A stretch of 64,000 nucleotides of DNA from Rhynchosporium graminicola (GCA_900074885.1 FJUW01000041.1:1-64000); one strand, 5' to 3'; counted from the stretch's first letter, positions 12,091 through 24,339 are shown. Notes: generated by a model not told the origin, from the letters alone. Numbers and translations: made by a program.

Positions 12091-14110
12091 TCAGCGAGTC
12101 GATCGTATGCCCTTATTACTATTATTCGGGCTCTTATTAGCTCTATTACTAATATCTCTCCGCTTCTTATTAAGCGGACTGCACTAGGGCTAGCTCGGTT
12201 TCTATTAGTTATTAGCGCTAGTATATCTCGTTTATAGCTTATATTAGTTTTACTTAAGTTATTATACGTTCTAACTACGAGTTAGCGTTTAGCGCTAGTA
12301 TTATAGCGCTCTCTAGTATAGACTAGTTAGGAGTATTTAACTCTATTTATTTTAATCGAACTTAATATTATAAGTAAATAATATATATTGCTAAGGTCTC
12401 CTAGTTTTTTAATATCTCTATAGCTTCGTTAGCTAAGTAGTAGATATTATTATAAGTGAATAATATATATATGAGAGTTTATAATAGTATTTAATAAGTT
12501 CGATAAGGAGAGAGTAAGAATCTAACCGGAACCTATAAGAAAAGGTACGTAGTACTAAGGCTTAACTGAGCCTTAGTCAGCGAGTCGTACTAGTAATACT
12601 AGTATTATAACCTAAGAGCTTAACCCTTATACTCTTGCTACTATTGTTCGGGCTCTTATTAGCTCTATCGCTAATGTCTCTCTGCTTCTTATTAAGCGGA
12701 CTATACTAGGGCTAGCTCGGTTTCTATTAGTTATTAGCGCTAGTATATCTCGTTTATAGCTTATAATAGTTAAACTTAAGTTATTATAAATTCAAAATAA
12801 AAGTTAGAATTTAGCGCTAATATAATAGCGCACTAAAAAATAAACTAGTCAGGAGTATTTAACTCTATTTATTTTAATCGAACTTAATATTATAAGTGAA
12901 TAATATATATCGCTAAGGTCTCCTAGTTTTTTAATATCTCTATAGTTTCGTTAGCTAAGTAGTAGATATTATTATAAGTGAATAATATATATACGAGAGT
13001 TCATAATAGTATTTAATAAGTTCGATAAGGAGAGAGTAAGAATCTAACCGGAACTCGTAAGAAAAGGTATATAGTACTAAGGCTCAACCGAGCCTTAGTC
13101 AGCGAGTCGTGCTAGTAATACTAGTATTATAACCTAAGGGCTTAACTCTTATACTCTTGCTACTATCGTTCGGGCTCTTATTAGCTCTATCGCTAACGTC
13201 TCTCTACTTCTTATTAAGCGGACTGCACTAGGGCTAGCTCGGTTTCTATTAGTTATTAGCGCTAGTATATCTCGTTTATAGCTTATATTAGTTTTACTTA
13301 AGTTATTATACGTTCTAATTACGAGTTAGCGTTTAGCGCTAGTATTATAGCGCTCTCTAGTATAAACTAGTCGGGAGTATTTAACTCTATTTATTTTAAT
13401 CGAACTTAATATTATAAGTGAATAATATATATCGCTAAAGTCTTCTAGTTTTTTAATATCTCTATAGCTTCGTTAGCTAAGTAGTAGATATTATTATAAG
13501 TAAATAATATATATATAAGAGTTTATAATAGTATTTAATAAGTTCGATAAGGAGAGAATAAGAATCTAACCGGAACTCGTAAGAAAAGGTATATAGTACT
13601 AAGGCTCAACCGAGCCTTAGTTAGCGAGTCGTACTAGTAATACTAGTATTATAACCTAAGGGCTTAACTCTTATACTCTTGCTACTATCGTTCGAGCTCT
13701 TATTAGCTCTATCGCTAACGTCTCTCTGCTTCTTATTAAGCGGACCGCGCTAGAGCTAGCTCGGTCTCCATTAGTTATTAGCGCTAGTATATCTCGTTTA
13801 TAGCTCGTATTAATTCCGCTTAAGTTATTATACGTTCCGACTGCGAGTTAGCGTTTAGCGCTAGTATTATAGCGCCCTCTGGCGTAGACTAGTCGGGAGT
13901 ATTTAACTCTATTTGTTTTAATCGAACTTAATATTATAGGTAAATAATATATATACGAGGGTTTATAGTAGTATTTAATAAGTTCGATAAGAAGAGAGTA
14001 AGAATCTAACCGGAAGCCGTAAGAAAAGGTGCGTAGTGCTAAGGCTTAACCGAGCTTTAGTCAGCGAGTCGTGCTAGTAATACCAGCATCATAACCCAAG
14101 GGCTTAATAC
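12091..14110. repeat. Tandem array of ~522-bp units
   Basis: The anchor tcagcgagtc (or ttagcgagtc) occurs at 12091, 12577, 13099, 13621 and 14061, giving periods of 486, 522, 522 and 440 bp. Each full unit carries the hairpin aaggctcaaccgagcctt (7-bp stem, 4-base loop) just before the anchor. It also holds two copies of tattataagtgaataatat exactly 82 bp apart. The 440-bp unit lacks exactly one 82-bp interval between those short repeats. The left unit is truncated just after the anchor. No coding capacity seen. It may derive from an LTR or 5' leader of the adjacent gypsy element, or be a satellite. I cannot decide. Confidence 0.85.
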
Positions 14111-15919
14111 TTACAGATATTATTATTATCTTCTTTAAGCTAGAATACTAAGATATATTTTAAGGGCTAATAGTTTCTGTTTTCCTTACTAGAGTAATAT
14201 ATTTAGTATAAGTTTATCTAATAAGATAACTATATTATTACTACGTATCGCGAGTAATTAATCTTTAATATATTATTTACTTCTATATACTCTTTAGCTT
14301 AGTTTTTACTTATTCTCTTATTTTCCTATAGATTACTTATTATTTATATATCTTTAGAGTATAATCCAGATTATATATAAGAGTATACTTATACTACTAA
14401 CTATATTTGCTACTTAGTTAGTTTCTTTTATTATATTATTATACTCTTATAGAATATAATAAATTCGTATTATTTACTCTAAATATACTATTACTAAGTT
14501 ACTCTAATATAAGATAATCTCGACTCTATATACCTTTATACTAAGTCTATTACTAATAGCTTCTACTAAATTATCCTAGTAGAAGTTATATATTTCCTTA
14601 TAAGCTTATTTAGGGCTTTTACGACTACTTCTTATAGAGTACTTTATATACTTTTTAAGTAATATTTCTAATCTATTAAAATTATCTTCTTTAGGAGTAT
14701 TAGAGTCCGGTCCGGACTACTCGAGGTCGAGTTAGTCTAAAACATTATAGAGCTCTTCTTTATTATTAGGCGTTATATCTATATAATTATTAGCTAACTC
14801 TAGTTCTTTCTAGATATAAGTTATATATAAATACATTTACTCTTAATACTCTCCTCTTCTTTAGATTATAGCGTTAAGTTCTTTACGTAATAAGTAACTA
14901 TAGGACTTTCTTTCTCTTCTTTAATTACTCTTATAGTTCCTTACGAGATATCCTAGTTTTCTATAGTTAAAATAAGTATAGTCCTATATATATTTTATTC
15001 GCTATTATAGCGATAATTCCTTTCGGTTAGTAGTATCGAGTTCTATAGAGTCTCTATACGTTTTAGAGTTTAAGTTCTCTTAGAACTTCCCTTCGCTTAT
15101 CTATTTATAGTTAGGATTATACTATCTTTTCTTTTCTATATTTCGCTTATACTAGTTATTATCGATCTTATAAGCGGCTTCGATTAGTTACTTAAGTATT
15201 TCTATAATATTACTATATCAGAGGAGTTTATTCTTAATAAAGTCCTTAAGATCTTTTCAAGAGGCGTAGCTAAGTGCCTTATTACTCTACTTAGTATAAG
15301 TAGAGTATTATTAAAAGTCTCTAGTATAAGTAATTACTAATCCTTTCTAGCGGAGAGCTTTAATTACTTATTCTACTTCTCTTTATTTATCTATAACCTT
15401 AAAGTTAGCTTTAATCTCTTTAATAAACCCTTTCTAAGTACTAAAGAATTTAATAGTAGTATCTTCTGCTTTATATTTATTTATAATACTATTCTTATTA
15501 CTCTATATAAGGTAATCTTCGAGGAATCCTTCGATCTAGCTTAAGGCTTTACTTTTAAGTAGTATTATTATCTAAAGTACTTATTTAGTCTTAGATTAGA
15601 AGCGATCTCTATTAAATTTAATATATAATCGAAGTTAAAGTAAGAACTCCGAAAAGTAATTCCTCTTATTATTAAAGGCTTTAATAGACTTATACTTGAG
15701 ATTTTTATCGATTTCGCTAATAAGAGCTATTATACCGGAGGCGGATAATAATACGGGTATTTCTATAACTAATATTATTACTTAATCTCATATATATACT
15801 AGTATCTATTAGTATAGTACTTAAAATATAATATATAGTCGAATATAGTATTCGTTCGAGAGTGCGAAGAGATTAGTTAGATAAGTAGAGATACTATTAC
15901 TAGATTAAGTCTAGGGTTT
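14111..15919 (-). pseudogene. Gypsy Gag remnant (element L), minus strand
   Basis: Minus-strand Gag. The capsid core lies at about 15180-15560: a frame reading VIDK, then REVE.VIKALR.KG, then TYTRDF.QYSTYT.SNKAL, then LKDFIKNKLLL. This fits the Retrotrans_gag pattern of Ty3 elements (short Gln-rich helix, then a W-D..A...F..GL-type segment). A CCHC knuckle footprint, YFNYRKLGYLVRNY, lies near 14930-14975. The remaining minus-strand frame down to 14111 shows no domain I know. The element continues to the right across insertion A into 18108-18440. Confidence 0.6.
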
Positions 15920-16121
15920 TATGACGGCGCATAGTATACGTGGCAGATACGGGCTAGTATCGGTGCCTTAGGCATACCCTCCTTATATATATAGAAAGTG
16001 CAGACTCCTTCAGAGCTCTGCATCTTTCTGTTTCCTTTGTACTAGACTATATAAGATCGCTCTTAGCCTCCCTACTTATTTATTCTTACTTATATACTAC
16101 TTTAAGTCTTATATTATTATA
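15920..16121 (+). repeat. 5' LTR of copy A
   Basis: 202 bp. It starts tatgacggcgcatag and ends tattattata (RIP form of TGTCGTTACA). The first ~150 bases retain TG and CA dinucleotides (for example cgtggcagatacggg), much less mutated than the interior. A TATA-like run ccttatatatatag lies near 15981. The last ~80 bases (from actatataagatcgc) are shared with the family-1 gypsy LTR. Confidence 0.93.
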
Positions 16122-16599
16122 TTAAATAGAAAGATTAAGACCGCCGGGGATAGTATTAAATAATATCTTACTTAGAAAACTCGATTCGTATATATAACTA
16201 CTAGGGAGCTCTTCGCTAAGTTATCTCTATTTACTTTAGATTTTCGGAATTATACGGAAATAATTAGTATTATTAATTACGAATTCGATAATTAAGTTTT
16301 CAAAAGAGTCGAGATTCTAGAGATCTCTCAGATAGCTAGGAATTTAAATATAATTCAGCTTCAGAAGCACTAGTATTACTACGAAGTCACTCTCGGATAC
16401 TTCGAAACTCGTTCCTTCGTGCGTACGAAGTAAAACAGCGGACGAATTTTAGGTAGAAACTTACCTATAAGCCATAATATTTATTAACCCCTAACAAAAC
16501 TTAAACATTCCGAAAGAAGCTCTAATAGCGAAAAACCTTACTTTTAGGCTAGGACGAAGTAGCTTATTACCTTAGCGGAAATTATCAGAATTCGACTTA

Positions 16600-17880
16600 T
16601 AATCCCTATACCCTAGTATAATTTAGCTTCTCTTAGTAGAATCGACCTCTCTTTACTAGGACTTTTAATTTAATACTTTCTATATCTACTTAATAAAGAT
16701 ATCTAACTCTTCTTAATCTTTTAGCTTCTTTAGAATTCGATTTCGACTTTCGCTTCTTCTATAACTTTTAAGTATTCTATTACTTTCGCTTAGTCTCGCT
16801 TACCTAATACTATACTTCCTAAGAAAGCTTAGCTAGCTCCTATAGCTTCACCGGAATACCCTCGTAGCCCCTCTGATTCTATACTTATTATAGAATTACT
16901 TCAATCGATTAAAGACTATTAATTACAGATAGAATCGACTACTCGGGAGCTTTCTATTAGTATTAGTCGTATCGAATAGATATTTGCCGAGTTTTTATAT
17001 ACTTAGGTATAATCGATAAACCTTAGACTTTTAGTAAACTTAGTATTATAATTACCGATAGAACTTACTCTTAAATACTTTTTAATTAATAATTTATAGA
17101 CCTCTAGTAAGTTATAACTAACTAAAAGTATCGATAATCTTAATATAGGGATTAACCTATCTTTTAGCTAATAGCGTGCTTCTATTTAGGACTAACTAGA
17201 AGTTAATTTAGACTGATACCTGATTACGCGTACTTATAAAGCGCTAGTCTAGAGCTCTACTTCTAGCTTTATAAGAGGTTACTTAGAACTATAGTATCTC
17301 TTAGAAATTACGCCTTTCTCTTCTACTAAAGAGATAATTTTAGTACTCGCTTCTTACTACTTTTCCGGACTCGAAACGGAGTAGTATTAGACCGAATTTT
17401 ATAAGCTTTTAATAAAAAAGGAGTCCTTTTTATAATTCTGTATAAAGTTCTAAAGCTTAGTAATCCTCGGAGGTATAGCTAAATCAGAGTAGTACTTTTA
17501 CCTCTAGCTAAAGCTTACTATACGGCTACGTATAGCTACTACTCTAATTAAGTACTCTTAGAAGACTGATTATTTAGCTATAGTCTCTTCTCTTATAGCA
17601 CTCGATTTAGAACTCTCTCGACTACCTTTAATACCTCGAGCTACTCTAGCTCTACCGATAGTTAGTATATCTTCTAAGCCCTTAATACCTATCGAGGAAG
17701 TATAGTATTACTACTATAAGAAGTATAGTTATTATAAGGGCGATTATCTGATATTAAAGACGAAGAAGGAGTGATTTGCGTCTTACGCTTTAGATTAATA
17801 ATTACTTAGATTTTATTTAGAATTCGACTTGATTTAACTATCTTTTTTTTCGTTTCTTATTACCTTAAAAGCTCGAGGGC
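16600..17880 (+). pseudogene. Gag-like protein of copy A, CCHC knuckle
   Basis: A degraded Gag frame. The clearest part is a CX2CX4HX4C knuckle at 17706-17747, read as YYYYKKYSYYKGDY. In copy C the same segment reads YYYYKKHSYYKGDY. Cys codons have become Tyr by TG-to-TA and the knuckle His is a Tyr codon (CAY to TAY). Upstream (17200-17600) is a capsid-like region with PFSSTKEIILVLASYYFSG and LETEQYQTEFYKLLI, resembling in layout the Gag of the family-1 gypsy element (ISLLKENFLISLEEDNY). No polymerase domain follows: after the knuckle come ~150 bp and the polypurine tract. Confidence 0.65.
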
Positions 17881-17905
17881 GAGCCTTTATCTTAGAAGGG
17901 GGTAA

Positions 17906-18107
17906 TATAATAGCGAATAGTATACGTAGCAGATACAGGCAAGTATCAGTGCCTTAGGAATACCCTCCTTATATATATAGAAGGTGTAAACTCCTTTAGA
18001 GCTCTATATCTTTCTGTTTCCTTCGTACTAGACTATATAAGATCGCTCTTAGCCTCCCTACTTGTTTATTCTTACTTATATACCGCCTTGAGTCTTGTGT
18101 CGTTACA
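17906..18107 (+). repeat. 3' LTR of copy A
   Basis: 202 bp, same length as the 5' LTR. It begins tataatagcgaatag and ends with the unmutated tgtcgttaca. Here the outer (right) edge escaped mutation while the inner edge is mutated, the mirror image of the 5' LTR. Confidence 0.93.
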
Positions 18108-18440
18108 GGTTTCTTATAAGTTACTAAGTATAGATTAAGATACTATATTTAAGTTAAGTACGAAGCTTTTATCTAATAGATAGATATACTAGTCTATATA
18201 GAACTTTCGTTCTATTGAATTAGTTAAATCATCTGAATTATTATAGAGTCTATAAGCTATAAGCTGATTTACTATATGACCTTTAGTTACGTGACTTATA
18301 GCTTCTCTATATAGTATAGAGCTTACTCTAATCCGAGCTAGTTTATCTGCCGAGCCTTAGGGCTATATTACTTATTCTAGCTAAGGGTTATAATACTTTA
18401 GTACGCTAGATATAATTATAATTAAAAAAGCGCTAATCTA
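18108..18440 (-). repeat. LTR-like remnant, probable 5' LTR of gypsy L
   Basis: At about 18150-18240 this matches the LTRs at 29498-29993 and 35739-36234 with moderate divergence: shared words include ttaag.acgaagct..tatctaatag and tagtct.atatagaa.tttcgttc. Its position, to the right of a minus-strand gag, fits a 5' LTR of that gypsy element, interrupted by copy A. The ends are not defined. Confidence 0.4.
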
Positions 18441-19573
18441 AACCTCTTAAGATATTAGAAATAGTCTTAAATTAATTATTAGCGCTAGTATCTATTTATT
18501 ATAAGATAATAGTTTTAGCTTCTTCTCTAGTATACTTAAAGTAAGCTTTTACTTATAAGTTACTAGTGAGGAAATTACTAGAGTACTTCTCTAAGAAGAG
18601 CTTTATATCTATTTTCTAAGTATTATACTCGATCTTATAATTAGTAAAGAGAAAGCAAGGGAACTTAACTTAGTAAGACTTAATAACTTTTATAGTATTA
18701 TCGAGCTTTAGAAGAAAGTAATCGATAGTAAGTTAGAGATCTACTATAAGAGATTATGACTTTATAGTAATATTAGAGTTAGCTTTAAGAGTAAGAGTAA
18801 TAATTATAATAATAATAGAAATAGCGTTTATAACTTATATCTACTTATCTAAGAAGCTAAAGGGTATTATAATAGAATCTAGTAGAGAGTTAGTTTCGGT
18901 TTAAGAGATAAGCGTAATACTCTGCGATTCGAAGGCGAGAGAGAGTAAGAGTAATATAGCTCGCGGAGTACTAATAGTATTAATAGTTAATTTTAGTAAC
19001 TCGGGATAAGATATAAGTTCCTTATTAGCGTTCTCGAAGGAGTCGCTATTACTATCGCTTTTCTTCTTATATTCGAGGAATCCGAGTCTATCTAGTATAG
19101 AAGGCTCTCGAGTGCTTTAGCGCGGTCGCATATAGAAAGGCCTACTATAGCTAAAAGGCGCGCTTAAGAGGGGCGTTACTTCGGCTATCGAGTTCGCTTC
19201 TTCTAAGTATATATAAGATAGAATTCGTAAGAGGAAGCTCTATAGAAGTCGTAGAGATTCGTAGAAGTTATAATATTAAGAGGGTTAAGGTTAGGGATAT
19301 ATAAAGCTGAGCACGAGACTAAGAGCGTAAAAAATATCGTAATAGGTTTTTTAGTATAATTATACTATAAAGGTAGTACTAATAGAGGGAGGGAGTTTAG
19401 CTTTCTCTGAAATACTCTACTTCTAAAGTATAGAAGTAGATAGCGCGTATAGTTGAAGTAGTCGAGTATAGATAGAGGGGAAGTTATAGAAGTTATACTA
19501 AAAAGATAATACTAGCTTAAATTACTTCCGAGTAGATATTACTACTTCTTAGCGAAATGATAATCTTTTCTTA
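18441..19573. other. RIP-mutated sequence, unrecognised coding traces
   Basis: About 1.1 kb between the LTR-like remnant and the solo LTR. A plus-strand frame around 18850-19350 has few stops and is rich in Arg, Lys, Glu and Ser (for example LRDKRNTLRFEGERE), but I recognise no domain. It could be a piece of another element or a degenerate host-derived segment. CpG is locally enriched (gcgcggtcgcat near 19120). Confidence 0.3.
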
Positions 19574-19791
19574 TATTATAATAAGGTACTAGGGGTAATA
19601 ACGTGACTTATATTCGCTCTTAAGAGTATATATAATAAAAAGAAGAAAAGATAAGAAGAAGAGGTTCTACTCTCGACTCCTTCTTAGAGGTATAGCTATA
19701 GGGCTATACTAACTAATCTACCGCGGTTACTAAGGCTCGCTTACCCCCGAAAGCCTAAGGCTCCTAGGCTCCTAACCTATAGGTTATAATA
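19574..19791 (-). repeat. Solo LTR of the gypsy-E family
   Basis: About 218 bp matching the LTR at 40845-41060 along its length. It starts tattataataaggtac (against tgttacggcagggcac) and shares the block gaggttctactctcgactcc and the block ggtatagc.gtagggctatactaacta. No polypurine tract or internal sequence follows on either side, so it is a solo LTR or an isolated fragment. A TCTTA word precedes it at 19569 and recurs at 19796, but four bases too far out to be a clean target duplication. Confidence 0.7.
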
Positions 19792-19877
19792 AGAATCTTA
19801 GCTATATGCGAGTAGTTATTAAATAACTAACTTAGTAAGTAAGATATTATATTAAGCTATCTCCGGCTTCCTTATCT
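19792..19877. other. Spacer before full gypsy element
   Basis: Short AT-rich stretch with no feature except the target duplication TATCT at 19873-19877 of the following element. Confidence 0.6.
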
Positions 19878-20145
19878 TGTGACGACAGCTCACCTGAATA
19901 TTACATGAGAAGAAGGATAGATAACAGGGCCTAAGTTCATAGGTATCCCGGCAGAACTAGTATCCGACCCGGTATAGTATCAGACTAGTACCGGTATATA
20001 TATATAAGGTACCTTATACTCTATCTCTCTTCTTCTTCTTTCCTTATCTTTTTGTTTCTTTCGTAGTAGATTATATAAGATCGCTCTTAGCTTTCCTACT
20101 TGTTTATTCTTACTTATATACCGCCTTAAGTCTTATATTATTATA
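19878..20145 (+). repeat. 5' LTR, full family-1 gypsy element
   Basis: 268 bp. It begins tgtgacgacagctcacctg and ends tattattata (RIP form of TGTCGTTACA). Its first ~100 bases are nearly free of RIP (tg and ca present), the rest is mutated. A TATA-like element, tatatatataagg, lies near 19997. The ~20 bases after the LTR (ttaaataaaaagattaaga) form the putative primer-binding leader and are almost the same as in copies A and B. Confidence 0.95.
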
Positions 20146-20299
20146 TTAAATAAAAAGATTAAGATAGCCGGAGATAGCTTACTATAATATCTTACTACTA
20201 AGTTAGTTATTCGATAACTACTTATATATAGCTAAGATACTAGAGATCTCTCGGATAACTATAAATCAGGGTTTAATTTAGCTTATCGTAAATAGTATA

Positions 20300-21860
20300 A
20301 TAGAGGAGGTCTTCGCTAACGCTCCTTTAATAACTCCCTTAGTATAAAGGAATTATAGATAGATTTTAAAGAAGGTATAATAAATACCCTGGAACTTTAA
20401 CTTCTACGTATCGCCGCCGAAATAGCCCTAATATACCCCTTTTTAAGCTATTATTATAGCTCTTAACTAATAAACTAGAGATTCCTCTAGTTCTAAGAGA
20501 ACTTAACGCGATCTCTCCTGCTTTACTTCTGAACCTAATCTATTATACCTTTCTTTACTTTAAACGTCTCTTATACTAGAGAATATTAATACCTTATTAA
20601 GGAAGTACTAACTAAAAGAGAAAAGAAAATAAAAGCGAAATTCACTAAGAGTATAATTACTAAGTACTCTTATTATTATAAGTAACTCGAACCTAATCTG
20701 TTCTCTCTTATAATAATTAGCGGACTAAGAGGAAAAGAATAACTCTCTAGAAAAAACTATAGATAAACTAATCTCAGAATAAGATAAGTTCCTTATAAGA
20801 GTCACTAACTTATCTTCGACTCTCATACTAGAACTAATACTATAATCTCCGCGTATAGTAGAGTTTAATAACTTAATAAACTCTATTCCGATACGTAATA
20901 CTAAAAGAGAGGATACTATTCCTAATAAACTATCTCCTTCTCCCGGCGCCGAATTAGTAGAGTTACGCCCTAGGAAGTCTTATCTTACTAAGAAGATCTT
21001 ACCCTTAGATAATAGATCGGACCTTACCTTCCTCTAATAGAGAGTATCGATACGAGACTAGCTAGCTATAAACGCTAACTATTACCTTACGGACTTCTCC
21101 TAGCGCGTTCTCGTATAAGAGCTAGTTACTAGATTAGCTAAAGAGTATCTTACGCTTTAGTACTTTACTAATAAGTTTAAAACTAGTGATAAAATAATAT
21201 CCTTATTAAAGGAGAACTTTCTTATTAGTTTAGAGGAAGATAATTACTATAACGCTTTCTACTACTTAGAAATATAATAACCTAGCTATATACGTAAGAC
21301 TTTCGCCGAGTTTCGTAGTCGATTTCAAAGCGCTACTATCTAAGGTAAGGTTAAAAAGAAGGAGTAGTTCTTCTATATATAAGATAAGATTATATTATCC
21401 TTACGCGCTTTAACTCTTATTATTAAACTAATATAGAATAAGGATTACACTTCTATAGTTAGATCCTTACTTTCTTTTAATACTAAGTATCACTATAACT
21501 TAGAACGTACCTATCCCGAGAAAGCTACTACCTAGGTATAGTACCGTAAGCCTACTATTACTAGTATAACTACTACTAGTTCTACCTCTTACCGGTCCTT
21601 AAGCTTAGCTCCTCGATAAACCACTTCCGTATTATACGTACGTACCTCTACCCTAGTACGGTCTAGTACTTCTTCCGCGCTAAAACGCCCTACTACCTCG
21701 ACCGGAGAACCCCCTAGGTATTATAGTTATAGATAGCTCAGTTATATTAAGCTAGATTACCTTAACTCGCCTAAGGTTTAATTAATCGACGAATTTCCAG
21801 AAGAAGATTAAGTAACTAAGGAAGTAATAGAAGATATACCCTCCGAATCTAGACTAATAC
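20300..21860 (+). pseudogene. Gag remnant, family-1 gypsy
   Basis: Structural protein of the retrotransposon particle. A plus-strand frame runs for about 500 codons with mostly TAG/TAA stops of RIP type. The N-terminal part is Gln/Ser/Lys-rich with a coiled-coil-like charged run near 20590-20830. A capsid-like region near 21060-21480 reads NANYYLTDF, ISLLKENFLI, LEEDNYYNAFYYLE and FAEFRSRFQSATI. A Ser/Thr/Arg-rich linker leads to a CCHC knuckle footprint at 21716-21760 (YYSYRQLSYIKLDY). After it comes an acidic stretch (EFPEEDQVTKEV). Confidence 0.7.
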
Positions 21861-21954
21861 TAGAGGGAAATAATAAGGCCTAAGTAAAAACTCCTTCCTA
21901 AGTCTACGTAAGTATAATCTCTCTAATCTAGACCTTAACTTCCTGATAAGAGGT

Positions 21955-22330
21955 AAGTAATTCATATACCCGATTATAGTTAGTATAAATAAGCTAAGAG
22001 TCTCTATAAGTAGCTTAATCGATACCGGAGCGAATAGTTATCTATTTATTAATCGTACTCTTACCGGACGATTATCAGGGGCCCTTAGTATTAAAATCGA
22101 GCTACTACTCTATTCTATTCTAATACGTGGGTTCTAATAGTCTATTAGAACTTATATTACTTATTTCATATATTTATACTTTTCTATTAATAGTAAGTGT
22201 ATTTATAACTACCCCTTTATTCTCCTCGATTTAGGATAATAAGATATAATTATTAGTATTAAATAGATATAACGATTTCAGGTTAAGCTAGATACGCTTT
22301 AATATAAGATACTATAGTAAGAACGCTATC
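21955..22330 (+). pseudogene. Aspartic protease domain remnant, family-1 gypsy
   Basis: Retroviral-type protease region between Gag and RT. The active-site segment reads SLIDTGANSYLFIN at about 22014-22055, the expected D-[ST]-G-A motif, unusually still intact. A second conserved block, FILLDLGQQDIII near 22215-22255, fits the flap-to-C-terminal region of gypsy proteases (usual ...DLG..D-[IV]-[IL]-G). It would process the Gag-Pol polyprotein in the particle. Confidence 0.75.
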
Positions 22331-22899
22331 TAGCTACCCTCTGATATAATAAGGAGATAATTATAACTCTACTGCCTTATAAACCTAGTATTAATCGATC
22401 TTACTAAATCGATACTAACGCGCGGGACTTAGTTATAAACTAGCTAAACTAATGCCGATTATACTAAACGGTAGCGATATAGTATATTAACGTATTATCC
22501 TTACTCTTTAACTTATTTCCGCTTATCGCTAAAGAATCCGAACCCTTTTCTGCTCCGACTTTATCGAGAAAGATACTTACGCTAAAACTCTACTATAAGT
22601 ATTTCTCTTAACCTCTAAGGATCTAGAAACTAGTTCTGATTTACTAAATTAATACTATAGCTTTTTACTTTAATATAAAATATAAAAGTTCTAAATTATT
22701 CTTTACTAGTATCTATAAGATAGACCGCTTCTTATAAGACTATCTAAATAGTAACTCTCTTAAGGATCCTAATACTAAACGACTTATAGCTAAAAAGCTA
22801 CCGGAATAATACTATACTCTTAAGGAAGCTTTTTCTAAGCGGGATTCTAATATTCTTCTGCCGTATCGCTTATATAATTATAAAATTATTCTAGAAGAA

Positions 22900-24140
22900 C
22901 TATTACTTAATATATATTCGCCTTTATATTAGTAATCTATAGATAAACTATAAGTAACTAAGGAGTACTTTATAGAAAACCTAGATAAGGGATTTATCAA
23001 ATCTAGCTAAAGTCCCTTTATATTACTTGTACTATTTATTAAGAAGGCCGATAGAGGATTACGTTTTTATATCGATTATTATAAGCTTAATACGATCACT
23101 CGAAAGGATTCTTATCTAATACTTAGGATTAATAAGCTCTTAACTTATATATCTAAAGTAGTAATCTTTACTAAACTAAATATCCGGGTAGTATTTAACC
23201 GCATTTATATAGACCCCGAATCCGAGGAGTATATTACTTTCTAAACTTGCTTTAGATCTTATAAATATAAAGTATTACCTTTCGGGCTCTATAATAGACC
23301 TAGTACGTATTAGCGATATATGAATAATATACTACTAGACTACTTAGATAATTTCTATATAGCTTACCTAGATAATATCCTTATATACTAAGAAACGCTC
23401 TAGGAATATAAGGAATATATTAAATTAGTACTATAATACTTAATAGATACTAGACTTTAAGTAGATATTAAGAAAAGCGAATTCTATATTACTCGGACTA
23501 AATACTTCAGATATATTATTATTACTAACGGAATCGAGCTAGATCCTAAGAAAGTAGTACTATTAGTAGACTAGAAGTACCCCGAAATAGTAATAGCTGT
23601 AAAATCCTTCCTAGGATTCTATAAGTTCTATTATTAATTTATTCGGAATTTTAGCTTTATTACTAAACCTCTCTTAGTGCTTACTCGGCCTATAGTACTA
23701 TAGAATTTCACTAATAATTATAAGAAGTCCTTTAACGATTTATATTAATAGCTACTATTAATATAGAAACTATATTATTTTAACTCTAAATTATAGATTA
23801 AATTAGAAACTAATACTTCTAATAATATAATAGCTAGAGTTATCTCCTAATTATATAAAGATAACTAGTAGTATCTAATTAGATTCTATTCTTATGTTCT
23901 TAATAGATATGAACTAAACTAGAAGATCTACGATAAAGAATTATACGCTATTATTAAGTCTTTCCGGAAATAGAGACTAGAACTCATATCTCTATAACGT
24001 TATACTAGCGTATATACGGACTATCGATCCTTAGAATACTTTATAACTACTAAAGTCCTAACTAGTAAGTAAGCTAGATAAATAGAATTCCTTTCCGAAT
24101 TTAACTTTCAAATTATATATACGCTTAGTAAAAATAACGC
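22900..24140 (+). pseudogene. Reverse transcriptase and RNase H remnant, family 1
   Basis: RT copies element RNA into DNA and RNase H removes the RNA. Readable in order: SPFILLVLFIKKADRGLRFY then IDYYKLN (about 23010-23085), TKLNIRVVFN, CFRSYKYKVLPFGLYNRPST (about 23250-23310), and the catalytic box YLDNILIY near 23366-23390 (usual YLDDILIY, the second Asp now Asn). RNase H from about 23700 reads LETNTSNNIIARVISQLYK and IYDKELYAII, then YTDYRSLEYF (usual TDH..L). Stops are few enough for the frame to be followed throughout. Confidence 0.85.
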
Positions 24141-24339
24141 TAAAGCTAATATCCTTAGCTATAAGGAATAAGATCTAAGGATATAGGAATAATAGAAATA
24201 AGATAATAGATCTCGGGTTTTATTACCTCTAGACTACTTAGACTCTAAGATTAACGCGGAACTAGCTAAGTATTATATCGATTAAATTAGTTATATATAC
24301 TTAATATCGCTAAGGACTAATACGCTATCGGAACTTATA

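Larger units (their letters stand above)
15920..18107 (+). mobile_element. Non-autonomous LTR element, copy A (complete)
   Basis: A complete 2188-bp element with two 202-bp LTRs (15920-16121 and 17906-18107), a 1784-bp interior and a perfect 5-bp target duplication, GGTTT, at 15915-15919 and 18108-18112. LTR termini are TGTRACGGCG...TGTCGTTACA in unmutated form. The 3' LTR is preceded by the polypurine tract agaagggggtaa. The interior carries only a Gag-like frame. No protease, reverse transcriptase or integrase is present, so it must use enzymes made elsewhere. It interrupts gypsy element L. Copies B and C in this window belong to the same family. Confidence 0.93.

Noticed and set aside
12541..12620. 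GC-rich hairpin with following CGAGTCG as a possible tRNA or terminator
   Set aside because: The hairpin recurs in each unit of the tandem array and lacks tRNA cloverleaf boxes. Bacterial-type terminators do not apply to this fungal DNA.
12091..14110. Tandem array as a CRISPR-like repeat-spacer array
   Set aside because: Units of ~522 bp are homologous along their whole length, with no unique spacers. It is an ordinary tandem duplication.
16109..16150. Identification of the tRNA priming family 1 and copies A, B
   Set aside because: The leader ttaaa.a.aaagattaaga is conserved, but it is RIP-altered and I cannot match it confidently to a tRNA 3' end without a search.
18850..19350. Plus-strand Arg/Glu-rich frame as a host gene
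   Set aside because: It has several stops, no recognisable domain and the same RIP composition as the transposons. There is no basis for calling a gene.
19569..19800. TCTTA pentamers as the target duplication of the solo LTR
   Set aside because: The right copy lies four bases beyond the LTR end found by homology. Short AT-rich words recur too often here to trust it.
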